From: an uncultured Ectothiorhodospiraceae bacterium
GTDB taxonomy: Bacteria; Pseudomonadota; Gammaproteobacteria; Nevskiales; Oceanococcaceae
Assembly: GCA_937141935.1 (NCBI GenBank)
Contig: CAKZQS010000032.1
Span: 1 to 58,568, forward strand
Direction: 5' to 3'
DNA length: 58,568 nucleotides
The notes under the pieces are model-generated. The model searched no databases. It was not told the origin of the DNA and saw nothing but the letters and a program-made list of their open reading frames with translations. Both the position numbers and the translations under genes were made by a program. Shown piece by piece: positions 38,665-57,755 of the stretch (positions within the stretch are counted from its first letter, which is position 1; each line of letters opens with the position of its first letter).

Positions 38665-38729
38665 GGGCATTGCATGACCGGGGCCGCAACACGGTAGCAT
38701 CCTGACTCGCTTCGGCAAGGCACGCGTCG

Positions 38730-40603
<1,874 letters not shown>

Positions 40604-40607
<4 letters not shown>

Positions 40608-41304
40608 CCCTGGACGACATCCTGACCGCCGCCCCGGTGTTGCCGGTGGTCACCATCGGCGCGGCCGAGCAGGCCGTCCCACTGGCCCGGGCCTTGCTGG
40701 CCGGGGGGCTGCCGGCGTTGGAGATCACGCTGCGCACACCCTGCGCGTTGGAGGCGGTGCGCCGCATCCGCGCCGAGGTCGAGGGCTGCCAGGTGGGCGT
40801 GGGCACCGTGCGCAGCGATGAGGACCTGGACCGGGCCGCGCAGGCCGGCGCGCGCTTCGCCGTGTCGCCCGGCCTGCCGCCGGGCCTGGGCCAGGGCCCG
40901 CTGCCGCTGCCGCTGCTGCCAGGGGTGATGACGCCCACCGAGGCCATGGCCGCCGCCGAGCGCGGCTACACGCGACTGAAGCTGTTCCCGGCGCGCGAGG
41001 CCGGCGGCGCGGCGTTGCTGCAGGCGCTGGCCGGCCCGCTGCCGGAGCTGCGCTTTTGCCCCACCGGGGGCCTGGGCGAGGACGACCTGCCGCGCTTTCT
41101 GGCCCTGCCCAATGTGCTGTGTATCGGCGGCAGCTGGCTGGCCCCCGCCGCCGCGCTGGAGCGCGGCGAGTGGGCCCAGATCGAGGCGCGCGCCCGGCGT
41201 GCCGTCGCCATTGCCGCCGGCGCGCCGGCGGCCCCCGCAACGCCCGGCGGCCCCTCGGCGGCCGGGGAAGAAGACCCTGGTGCCGCCATTACGGAGCCCC
41301 GCCC

Positions 41305-41308
<4 letters not shown>
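40604..41308 (+). CDS. eda: KDPG aldolase
   Basis: 234 residues. Cleaves 2-keto-3-deoxy-6-phosphogluconate into pyruvate and glyceraldehyde-3-phosphate. Motifs: [35 protein letters not shown] with the catalytic Glu and the Arg, GVGTVRS, and [15 protein letters not shown] with the Schiff-base Lys; [10 protein letters not shown] binds phosphate. The last ~30 residues (Ala/Pro/Gly-rich) exceed the usual length and are probably a disordered tail. Overlaps edd and ppc by four bases each. Confidence 0.97.
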
Positions 41309-44073
<2,765 letters not shown>

Positions 44074-44121
44074 TCGCGGCGAGGGCGCGCCGCCGCCCGC
44101 GGGCGACGCGCGGGTGGGCGG

Positions 44122-45027
44122 CTAGACGCCGGCGGCCGCGTTGCCGGCGGCGATCGCGTCGCCGCCCTGCGCATAGGCCGCCTGCCACTTGTCGTAGGTG
44201 GCCATCGTGCCGTGCTTCCAGGGGTGAAAGCCGGGCTTGAAGTAGACCAGAAAGTGCGGCAACAGCCGGGTGAACACGCCGCGCGGGCCGTACAGCCACC
44301 ACAGCCCCTTCAGCCACAGGCGGGGGCCGTTGCCGATGCCGTCGACCCGGAACATGTGGCGCATGATCATGAAGGTGTGCAGCGGGAAGGTGATGGCCAC
44401 CTGCAGCATCGACAGCGCGCGGGTGAAATAGCCGCCGCCGGCGATGTCGCGAAAGACATCGAAGGCCACCGCCTTGTGCTCGATTTCCTCGATGGCATGC
44501 CAGGCGAACACGGCGCGCATGCGCGGGTCGGCCTCGCGCATGACGCCGGAGTCGAAAAAGCTGTGCGCCATCAGCGCCGTGACATGCTCGGCCGCGGCGG
44601 TCTGCCCCAGCGTGTAGGTCTTGGACATCTTGCGGCGCATGAACTTGAACAGCACGTCGCTCTGCTGCTGGATGATGCGGTCGACGGCAATGCCCTGGCG
44701 GCCCAGGCGGTCGTTGTACTGCTTGTGCACCTGGCCGTGCTGGCCTTCCTGGTAGATGAAGTCGCGCACCTGCGCCTGCAGCTCGGGGTCGTCGATGCGG
44801 TCGCGAAAATCGCGCACGCAGGCAATGAAAAACCGTTCGCCTTCGGGGAACAGGCAGGACAGCGCATCGAAGAAGCGGCTCTTGAAGGGGTCGCCCCCGA
44901 GCCAGTAGCGCGGGATGTCATCGCCCTGCAGGCCAAAGTCGGGGCCCTTGCGGGGCTGGATGGTCTTGCGCTCCGGCTGCGCGGTTTGCGTCGTCTGCGG
45001 CGCTGCCGCCGGCTGTGCCTGTCCCAT
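44122..45027 (-). CDS. Predicted metal-dependent hydrolase (PF10118 family)
   Basis: 301 residues. Members carry a conserved His/Glu set: here FIYQEGQHGQVHKQYN, RAVFAWHAIEEIEHKAVAFD and HKQY, which suggest a di-iron-like site in a helical bundle. Motif FFDALSCLFPEGERFFI is typical of the family. The N-terminal 30 residues are Gln/Ala/Thr-rich; no signal peptide, though residues ~200-225 are hydrophobic. Start has GGAGACGG upstream. Function unknown; relatives in Pseudomonas and mycobacteria are uncharacterised. Stands alone between convergent ppc and the protease terminator. Confidence 0.9.
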   Translation of the reverse strand: MGQAQPAAAPQTTQTAQPERKTIQPRKGPDFGLQGDDIPRYWLGGDPFKSRFFDALSCLFPEGERFFIACVRDFRDRIDDPELQAQVRDFIYQEGQHGQVHKQYNDRLGRQGIAVDRIIQQQSDVLFKFMRRKMSKTYTLGQTAAAEHVTALMAHSFFDSGVMREADPRMRAVFAWHAIEEIEHKAVAFDVFRDIAGGGYFTRALSMLQVAITFPLHTFMIMRHMFRVDGIGNGPRLWLKGLWWLYGPRGVFTRLLPHFLVYFKPGFHPWKHGTMATYDKWQAAYAQGGDAIAAGNAAAGV

Positions 45028-45125
45028 TGGCCGTCTCCTCCATGAGTGGCCGCCAACTTAGCCTGCGCCCGGGCGGCTTGTCCATACCGGGCGGTATGTC
45101 CAGCGCATGCAAGGCCCGTGGCGGC

Positions 45126-45152
45126 AAAAAAAGGCCCCGCCGAGGCGGGGCC
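45126..45152 (-). terminator. Rho-independent terminator of the protease gene
   Basis: GGCCCCGC (45133-45140) and GCGGGGCC (45145-45152) around CGAG, followed on the minus strand by seven T. Lies 72 bases after the protease stop, before the next gene on the same strand (PF10118 hydrolase). Confidence 0.93.
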
Positions 45153-45224
45153 CGTTCGCGAACGCGCTGGCGCGTCCCTGCATCCGTTTGGCGGTCGCCC
45201 GGGGTCGGGCGGCCCGCCGCCCGC

Positions 45225-46466
45225 TCAGGGGTTGTTGGCCGCCGGCTGCGTGTTCAGCAGCAGGTTGGGCGTGCCCGCATTGGCCGGGCTCAGGGCGATC
45301 GCGTTGCTGGTGGCGTTGCCGATCAGCAGCGCCGTCAGGTCGGCGGTCGACAGGCCCGGCGTGTCGCCCAGCAGCAGCGCGGCGGCACCGGCCACGTGCG
45401 GCGCGGCCATCGAGGTGCCGCTGAGCACGGTGCTGCCCGTGTTGTTGCTGTAGTTGGCCGAGCGGATCGAGGAGCCCGGGGCAATGATGTCGACGCAGGT
45501 GCCGTGGTTGGAGAAGCTCGACTCGCGGTCGGCGCTGTCCGAGGAGGCCACAGTGACTGCCTCCGGCGCGCGGGCCGGCGAGGTCGTGCAGGCGTCGGTG
45601 TTGTCGTTGCCCGCGGCCACGACCGGCAGGATGCCGCGCTGGTACAGGTTGCGGATGGCCGCGTCCTCGGCGCTGGAGGCGCCGCCGCCCAGGCTCAGGT
45701 TCACCACGGCCGGGTACTGCGCGTTCTCGGCCACCCACTCGATGCCGGCAATCACGGCCGAACCGGCGCCCGAGCCGCCGCAGTTCAGCACGCGCACCGC
45801 GTGCACCGTGGCCTGCTTGGCCACGCCGTATTGCGTGCCGGCGGCCGTGCCGGCGACGTGCGTGCCGTGGCCGTTGCAGTCCTGCCAGGCCTCGGGGTCG
45901 GCATCGCCGCTGCCCAGCAGCAGGCCGAGCAGGTCGATCGGCAGCAGGCCGCCCAGGCCGGCCGGGCCGTCGTTGACGAAGTTCTGGCCATTGCCGACGC
46001 GGCCGGTGAACTCGACGTGGTCGGGGTTGATGCCGGTGTCAATGACGTAGACATGCACGCCGGCGCCGGCGCTGTCGGGGTAGCGGTAGCTGCCGTCCAG
46101 CGGCAGGGCGCGCTCGTCGATGCGGTCCAGGCCGTACTCGGGGTTGGTCTGCGTCGCGCCGGCCGTCACCAGGCGGTCGGGCTCGATGCTCGCCACCAGC
46201 GGCAGCCGGCCCAGCAGGCGCGCCTGGCGCGCGGTCAGCGGGGCGGCGAAGCCGGTCAGCACGGTGTCGTATTCGAAGATCGGCGCGCCGGCGCCGACCT
46301 GGCCCAGCAGCGTGCGGCTCAGCGTGCCAATGGTCTGGTTGACCAGGGCGCCGGGCTCCAGCTGGACGATGTACATCTCGCTTTTGGCGCCGAACAGGCC
46401 GGCGGTGGCCGCGCCGGACAGGCCGAGCAGGCCCGCCGCCAGGGCGGTTTTGAACAGGGTTTGCAT
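45225..46466 (-). CDS. Secreted S8 serine protease (proteinase K-like)
   Basis: 413 residues. Signal peptide ends ATA near residue 22. A propeptide of the I9 inhibitor type ([24 protein letters not shown]) covers ~31-100. The catalytic triad is complete: Asp143 in [12 protein letters not shown], His200 in [14 protein letters not shown] and Ser352 in [13 protein letters not shown], with oxyanion Asn287 in AAGNDN. Between Asp and His is a hydrophobic insertion, [19 protein letters not shown] (about 170-188), longer than in proteinase K. The C-terminal end is short, without a pre-peptidase domain. Likely an extracellular endopeptidase with a single-gene transcript. Confidence 0.95.
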   Translation of the reverse strand: MQTLFKTALAAGLLGLSGAATAGLFGAKSEMYIVQLEPGALVNQTIGTLSRTLLGQVGAGAPIFEYDTVLTGFAAPLTARQARLLGRLPLVASIEPDRLVTAGATQTNPEYGLDRIDERALPLDGSYRYPDSAGAGVHVYVIDTGINPDHVEFTGRVGNGQNFVNDGPAGLGGLLPIDLLGLLLGSGDADPEAWQDCNGHGTHVAGTAAGTQYGVAKQATVHAVRVLNCGGSGAGSAVIAGIEWVAENAQYPAVVNLSLGGGASSAEDAAIRNLYQRGILPVVAAGNDNTDACTTSPARAPEAVTVASSDSADRESSFSNHGTCVDIIAPGSSIRSANYSNNTGSTVLSGTSMAAPHVAGAAALLLGDTPGLSTADLTALLIGNATSNAIALSPANAGTPNLLLNTQPAANNP

Positions 46467-46590
46467 TGCAACAGTCCTCGGTGTTGTTGAAGTCGCGTCC
46501 TCATGCGACGCCGCAGTCGGCCCAATTCCGACTGTGGCTGCTATTTCAGCCCCTCGCGGCGGCGCGGGGTGTCGGTCGGCTTCGCAGTGC

Positions 46591-46608
46591 GTGTAGTGAA
46601 TGCACTAC
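46591..46608 (+). promoter_or_regulatory. GacA-box-like palindrome
   Basis: TGTAGTG-AATG-CACTACA, a perfect 18-bp inverted repeat with the TGTA-N10-TACA layout of GacA/UvrY sites (TGTAAG-N6-CTTACA). It lies 52 bases before the regulator's ATG, just upstream of a -10-like CATAAT (46624-46629), where an activator or repressor would touch the -35 region. A further GTAGTGG lies at 46614. Confidence 0.5.
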
Positions 46609-46660
46609 AGGGGCGTAGTGGGCGCATAATGGGGTCGTCTCCCCCCGTACAACCCGTTGC

Positions 46661-47320
46661 ATGATCCGGCTGCTGGTCGTTGACGATCACCGCATGATCC
46701 ACCGCGCCATGGCGCACATGGCCGCCGCGCGTGCGGACATGGAGGTTGTGGGCGAGGCCTCCAGCGGCGAGGAGGCCCTGGAGTTCGTTGATGCCCTGGC
46801 ACCGAACGTGGTGCTGATGGATCTGGACATGCCCGGCATGGGCGGCCTGGCGGCCACCGAGCGCATCGCCCGGGCGCACCCGCAGGTGCGGGTCATCGTG
46901 ATTTCGGCGCAGACCCAGGAGCCCTATCCCTCACGGGCGATGGCGGCGGGCGCAGTGGGCTATCTGTCCAAGGACAGCGAGGAGGCCGAGATCGAGCGCG
47001 CGATCCGCCGCGTGCTCAGCGGCGGCAAGTACATCGCCGCCGACATCGCCGGGCAGATGGCCGAGCGCCTGCTCGCCACCGGCAAGGGCTCGCCCTTCGA
47101 TGCGCTGTCCGAGCGCGAGATGAGCGTGGCGCTGAAGATCACCGCCGGCCACAGCACGCAGCAGATCGCCGACCTGCTCGATATCCACCCCAATACGGTC
47201 AGCAGCTTTCGCCGCCGCATCTACGACAAGCTGAACGTCAACAATGACGTGGAGCTGACCCGCGCGGCCTTCCGCTACGGCGTGATCCGTGAGAGCGCCG
47301 AGGGCTGGGACAGCGCCTGA
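46661..47320 (+). CDS. LuxR-type response regulator, GacA/UvrY-like
   Basis: 219 residues. Receiver domain 1-120: VVDDHRMIHRAMAHM, phospho-acceptor Asp54 in VVLMDLDMPGMGG, Lys104 in YLSKDSEE. HTH domain 145-210: SPFDALSEREMSVALKI, then GHSTQQIADLLDIHPNTVSS and FRRRIYDKLNVNNDVELTRA, the same wording as GacA/UvrY (SPFDALSEREIQIALMI; VNTYRYRIFEKLSITSDVEL). In gammaproteobacteria GacA is controlled by a BarA/GacS kinase and drives CsrA-regulating RNAs. Here no uvrC is next to it. No Shine-Dalgarno sequence; the start is the only ATG near the family N-terminus. Confidence 0.9.
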   Translation: MIRLLVVDDHRMIHRAMAHMAAARADMEVVGEASSGEEALEFVDALAPNVVLMDLDMPGMGGLAATERIARAHPQVRVIVISAQTQEPYPSRAMAAGAVGYLSKDSEEAEIERAIRRVLSGGKYIAADIAGQMAERLLATGKGSPFDALSEREMSVALKITAGHSTQQIADLLDIHPNTVSSFRRRIYDKLNVNNDVELTRAAFRYGVIRESAEGWDSA

Positions 47321-47440
47321 GCCGCGGCTTTCCGCCGCCAGCGGATTGGCAGCGGGCGGGCGCCGGCCCGGCGGTGGCCACGGCAGGCCGGGGCGTAGAT
47401 CGGCTATCGTCGCCGCTCGCTTTTCAATGACAGAGCAAGC

Positions 47441-48427
47441 ATGAAGGCATTGCTGTGCAAGACGCTCGGCCCGGCCGAGAACCTGGTGCTGGAGGACATC
47501 GAGCCCGAGGCGCTGGGCCCGGCCGCCGTGCGCGTGCGCGTGCACGCCGCCGGCGTCAACTTCCCCGACACGCTGGTGATCGAGGGCAAGTACCAGTTCA
47601 AGCCGCCGCTGCCCTTTTCGCCCGGCGCGGAAATGGCCGGCACGATCACCGAGGTCGGCGCCAAGGTCAGCCAGTACGCGGTGGGCGACCGGGTCATGGG
47701 CGTGTTTACCCATGGCTGCTATCGCGAGGAGGTTGTCGTGCCGGCCGCCGGCGTGATTCCGGTGCCCGAGGGCATGTCGCTGGACCAGGCCGCCGTGTTC
47801 CCGATGGCCTACGGCACCTCTTATCACGCGCTGGCGCAGCGCGCCGAGCTGCAGGCCGGCGAGTCGGTGCTGGTGCTGGGCGCGGCCGGCGGCGTGGGCC
47901 TGGCGGCGGTGGAGCTGGCCAAGGCCATGGGCGCCGGCAAGGTCATCGCCGCCGTGGGCAGTGAGGACAAATTCGCCGTGTGCCGCGAGCATGGCGCCGA
48001 CGAGGTCATCAACTACCGCGAGGAATCGCTGCGCGAGCGCGTCAAGGCGCTGACCGGCGGGCAGGGCGTGGATGTGATTTACGACCCGGTGGGCGGCGAC
48101 GCCTTCGACGAGGCCGTGCGCTGCCTGGGTTGGCGCGGCCGCCTGCTGGTCATCGGCTTCGCCTCCGGGCGCATCCCCGAGCTGGCGGCCAACCGCCTGC
48201 TGATCAAGGGCGCGGCCGCCGTCGGCGTGTTCTGGGGCGCCTTCGCGATGCGCGAGCCGGCACGCAACCAGCAGAACTTCGCCGAGCTGGCCGAACTCTG
48301 GGCCGCGGGCAAACTTTCGCCGCGCATCGCCGCGCGCTATCCGCTGGCCGAGGTGCCACGGGCGCTGGATGACCTGCTCGGCCGTCGCGTGCAGGGCAAG
48401 CTGCTGGTCGAAGTCGCCGATGTTTGA
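47441..48427 (+). CDS. NADPH:quinone oxidoreductase (zinc-free MDR family)
   Basis: 328 residues. Medium-chain dehydrogenase/reductase without zinc ligands. Markers: HAAGVNFPDTLVIEGKYQFK, PFSPGAEMAGTITEVGAKV, VFPMAYGTSYHAL, the NADPH-binding VLVLGAAGGVGLAAVELAKA, and VDVIYDPVGGDAFDEAVRC. Reduces quinones or other electrophiles with NADPH; sometimes annotated as acryloyl-CoA reductase-like, so the exact substrate is open. Ends 8 bases into the next gene. Confidence 0.93.
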   Translation: MKALLCKTLGPAENLVLEDIEPEALGPAAVRVRVHAAGVNFPDTLVIEGKYQFKPPLPFSPGAEMAGTITEVGAKVSQYAVGDRVMGVFTHGCYREEVVVPAAGVIPVPEGMSLDQAAVFPMAYGTSYHALAQRAELQAGESVLVLGAAGGVGLAAVELAKAMGAGKVIAAVGSEDKFAVCREHGADEVINYREESLRERVKALTGGQGVDVIYDPVGGDAFDEAVRCLGWRGRLLVIGFASGRIPELAANRLLIKGAAAVGVFWGAFAMREPARNQQNFAELAELWAAGKLSPRIAARYPLAEVPRALDDLLGRRVQGKLLVEVADV

Positions 48428-48860
48428 GTCGGTGCTGGTGGTCTGCACCGGCAACATCTGCCGCAGCCCGATGGGCGAATACCTGCTGCGGCAGCGCTGG
48501 GGCCGGGCCGGCGCGCGCATCGCCTCGGCCGGCACCGCCGCGCTGGTCAACCACCCCGCCGACCCGGACGCCTGCGCGGTGATGTCGGGGCAGGGCATCG
48601 ACATGGCGGCGCATCGGGCGCGTCAGCTCGACGCCGCCATGGTGGCCGAGCACGAACTGATCCTGACCATGGAGCCGCACCACCAGCGCTGGGTGCAGCA
48701 GCGTTTCCCCACCGCCCGCGGTCGGGTCTACCCCATGACCCAATGGCTGCCCGGCCAGGACCCGGTGGTGGACCCCTATTGCCAGGGCCGCGAGGCCTTC
48801 GAGCATTGCTGGACGCAGCTGGAGCCGGCCGTCGCCTCCTGGGTGGAACGCCTGGGTTGA
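48420..48860 (+). CDS. Low-molecular-weight protein-tyrosine phosphatase
   Basis: 146 residues. CX5R loop at Cys9-Arg15 (VVCTGNICRSPMGEYL) and the general-acid segment DPVVDPYCQG, as in Wzb/Etp/PtpA-type enzymes. Dephosphorylates protein tyrosine, typically a polysaccharide-export BY-kinase, but no such kinase is in the window. The start overlaps the quinone oxidoreductase stop by eight bases; the longer frame upstream is inside the previous gene. Confidence 0.95.
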   Translation: MFESVLVVCTGNICRSPMGEYLLRQRWGRAGARIASAGTAALVNHPADPDACAVMSGQGIDMAAHRARQLDAAMVAEHELILTMEPHHQRWVQQRFPTARGRVYPMTQWLPGQDPVVDPYCQGREAFEHCWTQLEPAVASWVERLG

Positions 48861-48892
48861 GGGGCGTCTGGCTGCCAGGGGCCGGCGTCCGC

Positions 48893-48898
48893 TAAAAT
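48893..48898 (+). promoter_or_regulatory. -10 box of the miaB operon
   Basis: TAAAAT at 48893-48898, 42 bases before the miaB ATG, in the only gap (79 bases) preceding the long operon. No clear -35 hexamer; GTTCG/CGAAC forms a small hairpin just downstream. Confidence 0.4.
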
Positions 48899-48939
48899 AA
48901 AGGGTTCGTTTTCGCGAACTGCGCGCATAGTGCGCCTGC

Positions 48940-50274
<1,335 letters not shown>

Positions 50275-50282
50275 GAGCCGCC

Positions 50283-51215
50283 ATGAACGTCATCGAACAC
50301 CTGACGCTGGCGCCGGAGTCGGCCGAGCGGCTGGCGCAGCTTTGTGGCCCGCTGGACGGCAACCTGCGCCAGATCGAAAAGGACTTCGCCGTCGAGATCC
50401 GCAACCGCGGCCACCGCTTCTTTGTCGAGGGGCCGGCGCAGGACGCCGCGCTGGCGGCGAAGACGCTGGAGCGGCTGTACGAGCGTACCGGCGAGGCGGG
50501 CGAGATCGAGGCCGGCGATGTGCACATGGCCGCGCGCGAAACGCTGCCGGCCGGCGAGGCGCTGGCCATTCGTACCCGCCGCGGCCTGGTGCGGCCGCGC
50601 AACCCGCACCAGCGCGCCTACCTGGCCGGCATCCTCGATTCCGATCTGTCCTTCGGCATTGGCCCCGCCGGCACCGGCAAGACCTATCTTGCCGTCGCCG
50701 CGGCCGTGCGCGCGCTGGAGCGCGACGCCGTGCGCCGGGTGATCCTGGTGCGGCCGGCGGTCGAGGCCGGCGAGCGGCTGGGCTTTCTGCCGGGCGACCT
50801 GGCGCAGAAGGTCGACCCCTACCTGCGGCCGCTGTATGACGCGCTGTACGAAATGCTCGGCTTCGAGCGCGTGGCGCGGCTGATCGAGCGGCAGGTGATC
50901 GAGATCGCCCCGCTGGCCTACATGCGCGGGCGCACGCTGAACGAGAGTTTCATCATCCTGGACGAGGCGCAGAACGCCACCGTGGAGCAGATGAAGATGT
51001 TCCTGACCCGGCTGGGCTTTGGCTCCACCGCCGTGGTCACCGGCGACGTGACGCAGATCGACCTGCCGCAGGCGCAGCGCTCGGGGCTGGCGCATGCCGC
51101 GCAGATCCTCGATGGCGTCGACGGCGTGCGCATCACCCGCTTCGCCGCCGATGACGTTGTGCGCCACCCGCTGGTGGCGCGCATCGTGCGCGCCTATGAC
51201 CGGGAGGCGACGTGA
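50283..51215 (+). CDS. ybeZ: PhoH-like ATPase
   Basis: 310 residues. P-loop [20 protein letters not shown], Walker [21 protein letters not shown], and [19 protein letters not shown], the wording of YbeZ/PhoH. Likely works with YbeY in rRNA maturation and ribosome quality control; the two are neighbours here with overlap GTGA (51212-51215). Confidence 0.97.
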   Translation: MNVIEHLTLAPESAERLAQLCGPLDGNLRQIEKDFAVEIRNRGHRFFVEGPAQDAALAAKTLERLYERTGEAGEIEAGDVHMAARETLPAGEALAIRTRRGLVRPRNPHQRAYLAGILDSDLSFGIGPAGTGKTYLAVAAAVRALERDAVRRVILVRPAVEAGERLGFLPGDLAQKVDPYLRPLYDALYEMLGFERVARLIERQVIEIAPLAYMRGRTLNESFIILDEAQNATVEQMKMFLTRLGFGSTAVVTGDVTQIDLPQAQRSGLAHAAQILDGVDGVRITRFAADDVVRHPLVARIVRAYDREAT

Positions 51216-51706
51216 ACCCGCCCCCACAGGCGCAGGCTGGCCCCGTCAGCGTTCTGCGCGATGTGCCGGCCAGCGAAGCCGACATCCCCAGCGATGCGCG
51301 CCTGCGCGAGTTCGCGCGGCTGGCGCTGGAGGGCGCGGCCGGCGAGCTGAACCTGCGCATCGTTTCGGCCGTGGAATCGCAGCGGCTCAACAGCCAGTTT
51401 CGCGGCAAGGCCAAGCCCACCAATGTGCTCAGCTTTCCCGCCGAGCTGCCCGAGGATTTCCCGGTGGCCATACTGGGGGACCTAGCGCTGTGCGCCGCGG
51501 TGATCCGCCGCGAGGCCGCCGAGCAGGGCAAAAGCCCGGAGGCGCACTGGGCGCACATGATCATCCATGGCTGCCTGCACCTGCGCGGCTATGACCACCA
51601 GGACGACGACGAGGCCGAGCGGATGGAGGCGCGCGAGACGGCGCTGCTGGCCACGCTGGGCTTCGCCGACCCCTATTTATTCACCGAAGAATCGACAGAC
51701 TCATGA
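51212..51706 (+). CDS. ybeY: Endoribonuclease YbeY
   Basis: 164 residues from a GTG overlapping the ybeZ stop. Single-strand RNase for 16S rRNA 3' maturation. Zinc motif HxxxHxxxxxH: HGCLHLRGYDH (His at relative positions 1, 5, 11), preceded by FRGKAKPTNVLSFPAELPED and GDLALCAAVIRREA. Ends with ATGA overlap into corC. Confidence 0.98.
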   Translation: MNPPPQAQAGPVSVLRDVPASEADIPSDARLREFARLALEGAAGELNLRIVSAVESQRLNSQFRGKAKPTNVLSFPAELPEDFPVAILGDLALCAAVIRREAAEQGKSPEAHWAHMIIHGCLHLRGYDHQDDDEAERMEARETALLATLGFADPYLFTEESTDS

Positions 51707-52584
51707 CCGACGACCGACCTCCCAGTCCCGAGGGGAGCACGGCTTCCTGGGTGCGCCGCATAGGCCGCTCCCTGGCCGGGGCTCCCCGCAACACGGATGA
51801 AATCCTGGCGCTGCTCGAGGAGGCGGCGCAGCTGCAGGTCATCGATGCCGACGCGCTGTCGATGATGCAGGGCGTCATCGAAACCTCCGAGACGCCGGTC
51901 GAGGACGTCATGGTGCCGCGCTCGCAGATGGTCGTCGTCGACCTGGATGCGGCGCCGCAGGAAATCCTGCGCACCGTGGTCGAGTCGGGCCACTCGCGTT
52001 TTCCCGTCATCGGCGAAAACCGCGACCAGATCGTGGGCATCCTGCTGGCCAAGGACCTGCTCAAGCTGCACGGCATGGCCCTGATCGGCGCCAGCGGCGA
52101 GGCCTTCGATTTGCGCGCGCACCTGCGCACGCCGGTCTTCGTGCCCGAGAACAAGCGGCTGAACATCCTGCTCAAGGAGTTCCGGGCCGGCCGTCACCAC
52201 ATGGCCATCGTGGTCGACGAATACGGCGGCGTGGCCGGGCTGGTCACCATCGAGGACGTGCTGGAGACCATCGTCGGCGACATCGACGACGAATTCGACG
52301 AGAGCGAATCCGCGCCGATCCTGCGCCAGGATGGCGAACGCTACCTAGTGACCGGGCTGGCTACGGTCGAGGAGTTCAACGACTTCTTCGGCGCCGAATT
52401 CTCCGACGAGGATGCCGACACCGTCGGCGGCCTGGTCACGCAGGCGCTGGCCCGCATGCCGCGCCGTGGCGAGTCGGTGCAGCTGGGCGACTTCCATTTT
52501 CAGGTGATGCGCGCCGATTCGCGCCGCGTGCACCTGCTGCAGGTGTCGGTGGCCGAAACCGTAGCCAGCGACGAGGCGGAATAG
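51703..52584 (+). CDS. corC: CorC/HlyC-family CBS-domain protein
   Basis: 293 residues, soluble form without the membrane domain. Two CBS domains (VEDVMVPRSQMVVVDLDAAP; FVPENKRLNILLKEFRAGRH) and the C-terminal CorC_HlyC domain (EFNDFFGAEFSDEDADTVGG). E. coli YbeX/CorC takes part in Mg2+/Co2+ efflux and is tied to ribosome maintenance; its position in the ybeZ-ybeY-ybeX-lnt row is conserved. Confidence 0.96.
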   Translation: MTDDRPPSPEGSTASWVRRIGRSLAGAPRNTDEILALLEEAAQLQVIDADALSMMQGVIETSETPVEDVMVPRSQMVVVDLDAAPQEILRTVVESGHSRFPVIGENRDQIVGILLAKDLLKLHGMALIGASGEAFDLRAHLRTPVFVPENKRLNILLKEFRAGRHHMAIVVDEYGGVAGLVTIEDVLETIVGDIDDEFDESESAPILRQDGERYLVTGLATVEEFNDFFGAEFSDEDADTVGGLVTQALARMPRRGESVQLGDFHFQVMRADSRRVHLLQVSVAETVASDEAE

Positions 52585-52596
52585 GGAGCCCACGGC

Positions 52597-57179
<4,583 letters not shown>

Positions 57180-57208
<29 letters not shown>

Positions 57209-57734
57209 GCGGCTGGCGTTTGCTCAACGGCGTTTCCAGCGCCGGCCAGCCGTACCAGATCAGGCCCACGAAATCCTCGGCCTCCGGCGCGTAGCCCACC
57301 AGGCCGGGAAAGACCGGCAGCCGGGTGACCGCGCCGCTGGTCCACTTGGTGCCCACGCCCAGTGCGCTGAAGGCCAGCATCAGGTTCTGCACCGCGCAGC
57401 AGCAGGCGGCGTAGTTCTCGCGTGAGCGAAAGGGGTCGTGGTCACGCAGGCTGGTCACCAGCAGCCAGCCGGGGATGGCGCGCCAGCGCTCGGCCTTCTT
57501 GCGCCCCGCGTCCGCGCCGCGCTTGGTCTGCACCAGCACCGTGTTGGCGCGGATCACCGCCTCGCGGGTCTGCGGCCCCAGGCTGCGAAAACGCCAGGGG
57601 TTGGTCAGGTGGTGATTGGGGGCGCGGATCGCCGCCTCCAGCGCCTGCGTCAACAGCGCCTCGTCCACCGGCTCCGGCGCGAAGTCGTGGCAGGTCTGGC
57701 GGGCGTGCAGCAGGGCAAGGTCGGCTTCGGCCAT
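57180..57734 (-). CDS. Nitroreductase family protein
   Basis: 184 residues. FMN-dependent nitroreductase fold: HARQTCHDFAPEPVDEALLT, RAPNHHLTNPWRFRSLG (FMN site), AACCCAVQNLMLAFSALGVG and FPGLVGYAPEAEDFVGLIWY. The start is the ATG at 57734; TTG at 57740 is the alternative. Close to the YdjA-type small nitroreductases. Substrate unknown. Convergent with lptE and 21 bases downstream of the GlcF-like gene, with which it is probably co-transcribed. Confidence 0.93.
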
Positions 57735-57755
57735 GGGCAATCTCGTGCAGCGGAC

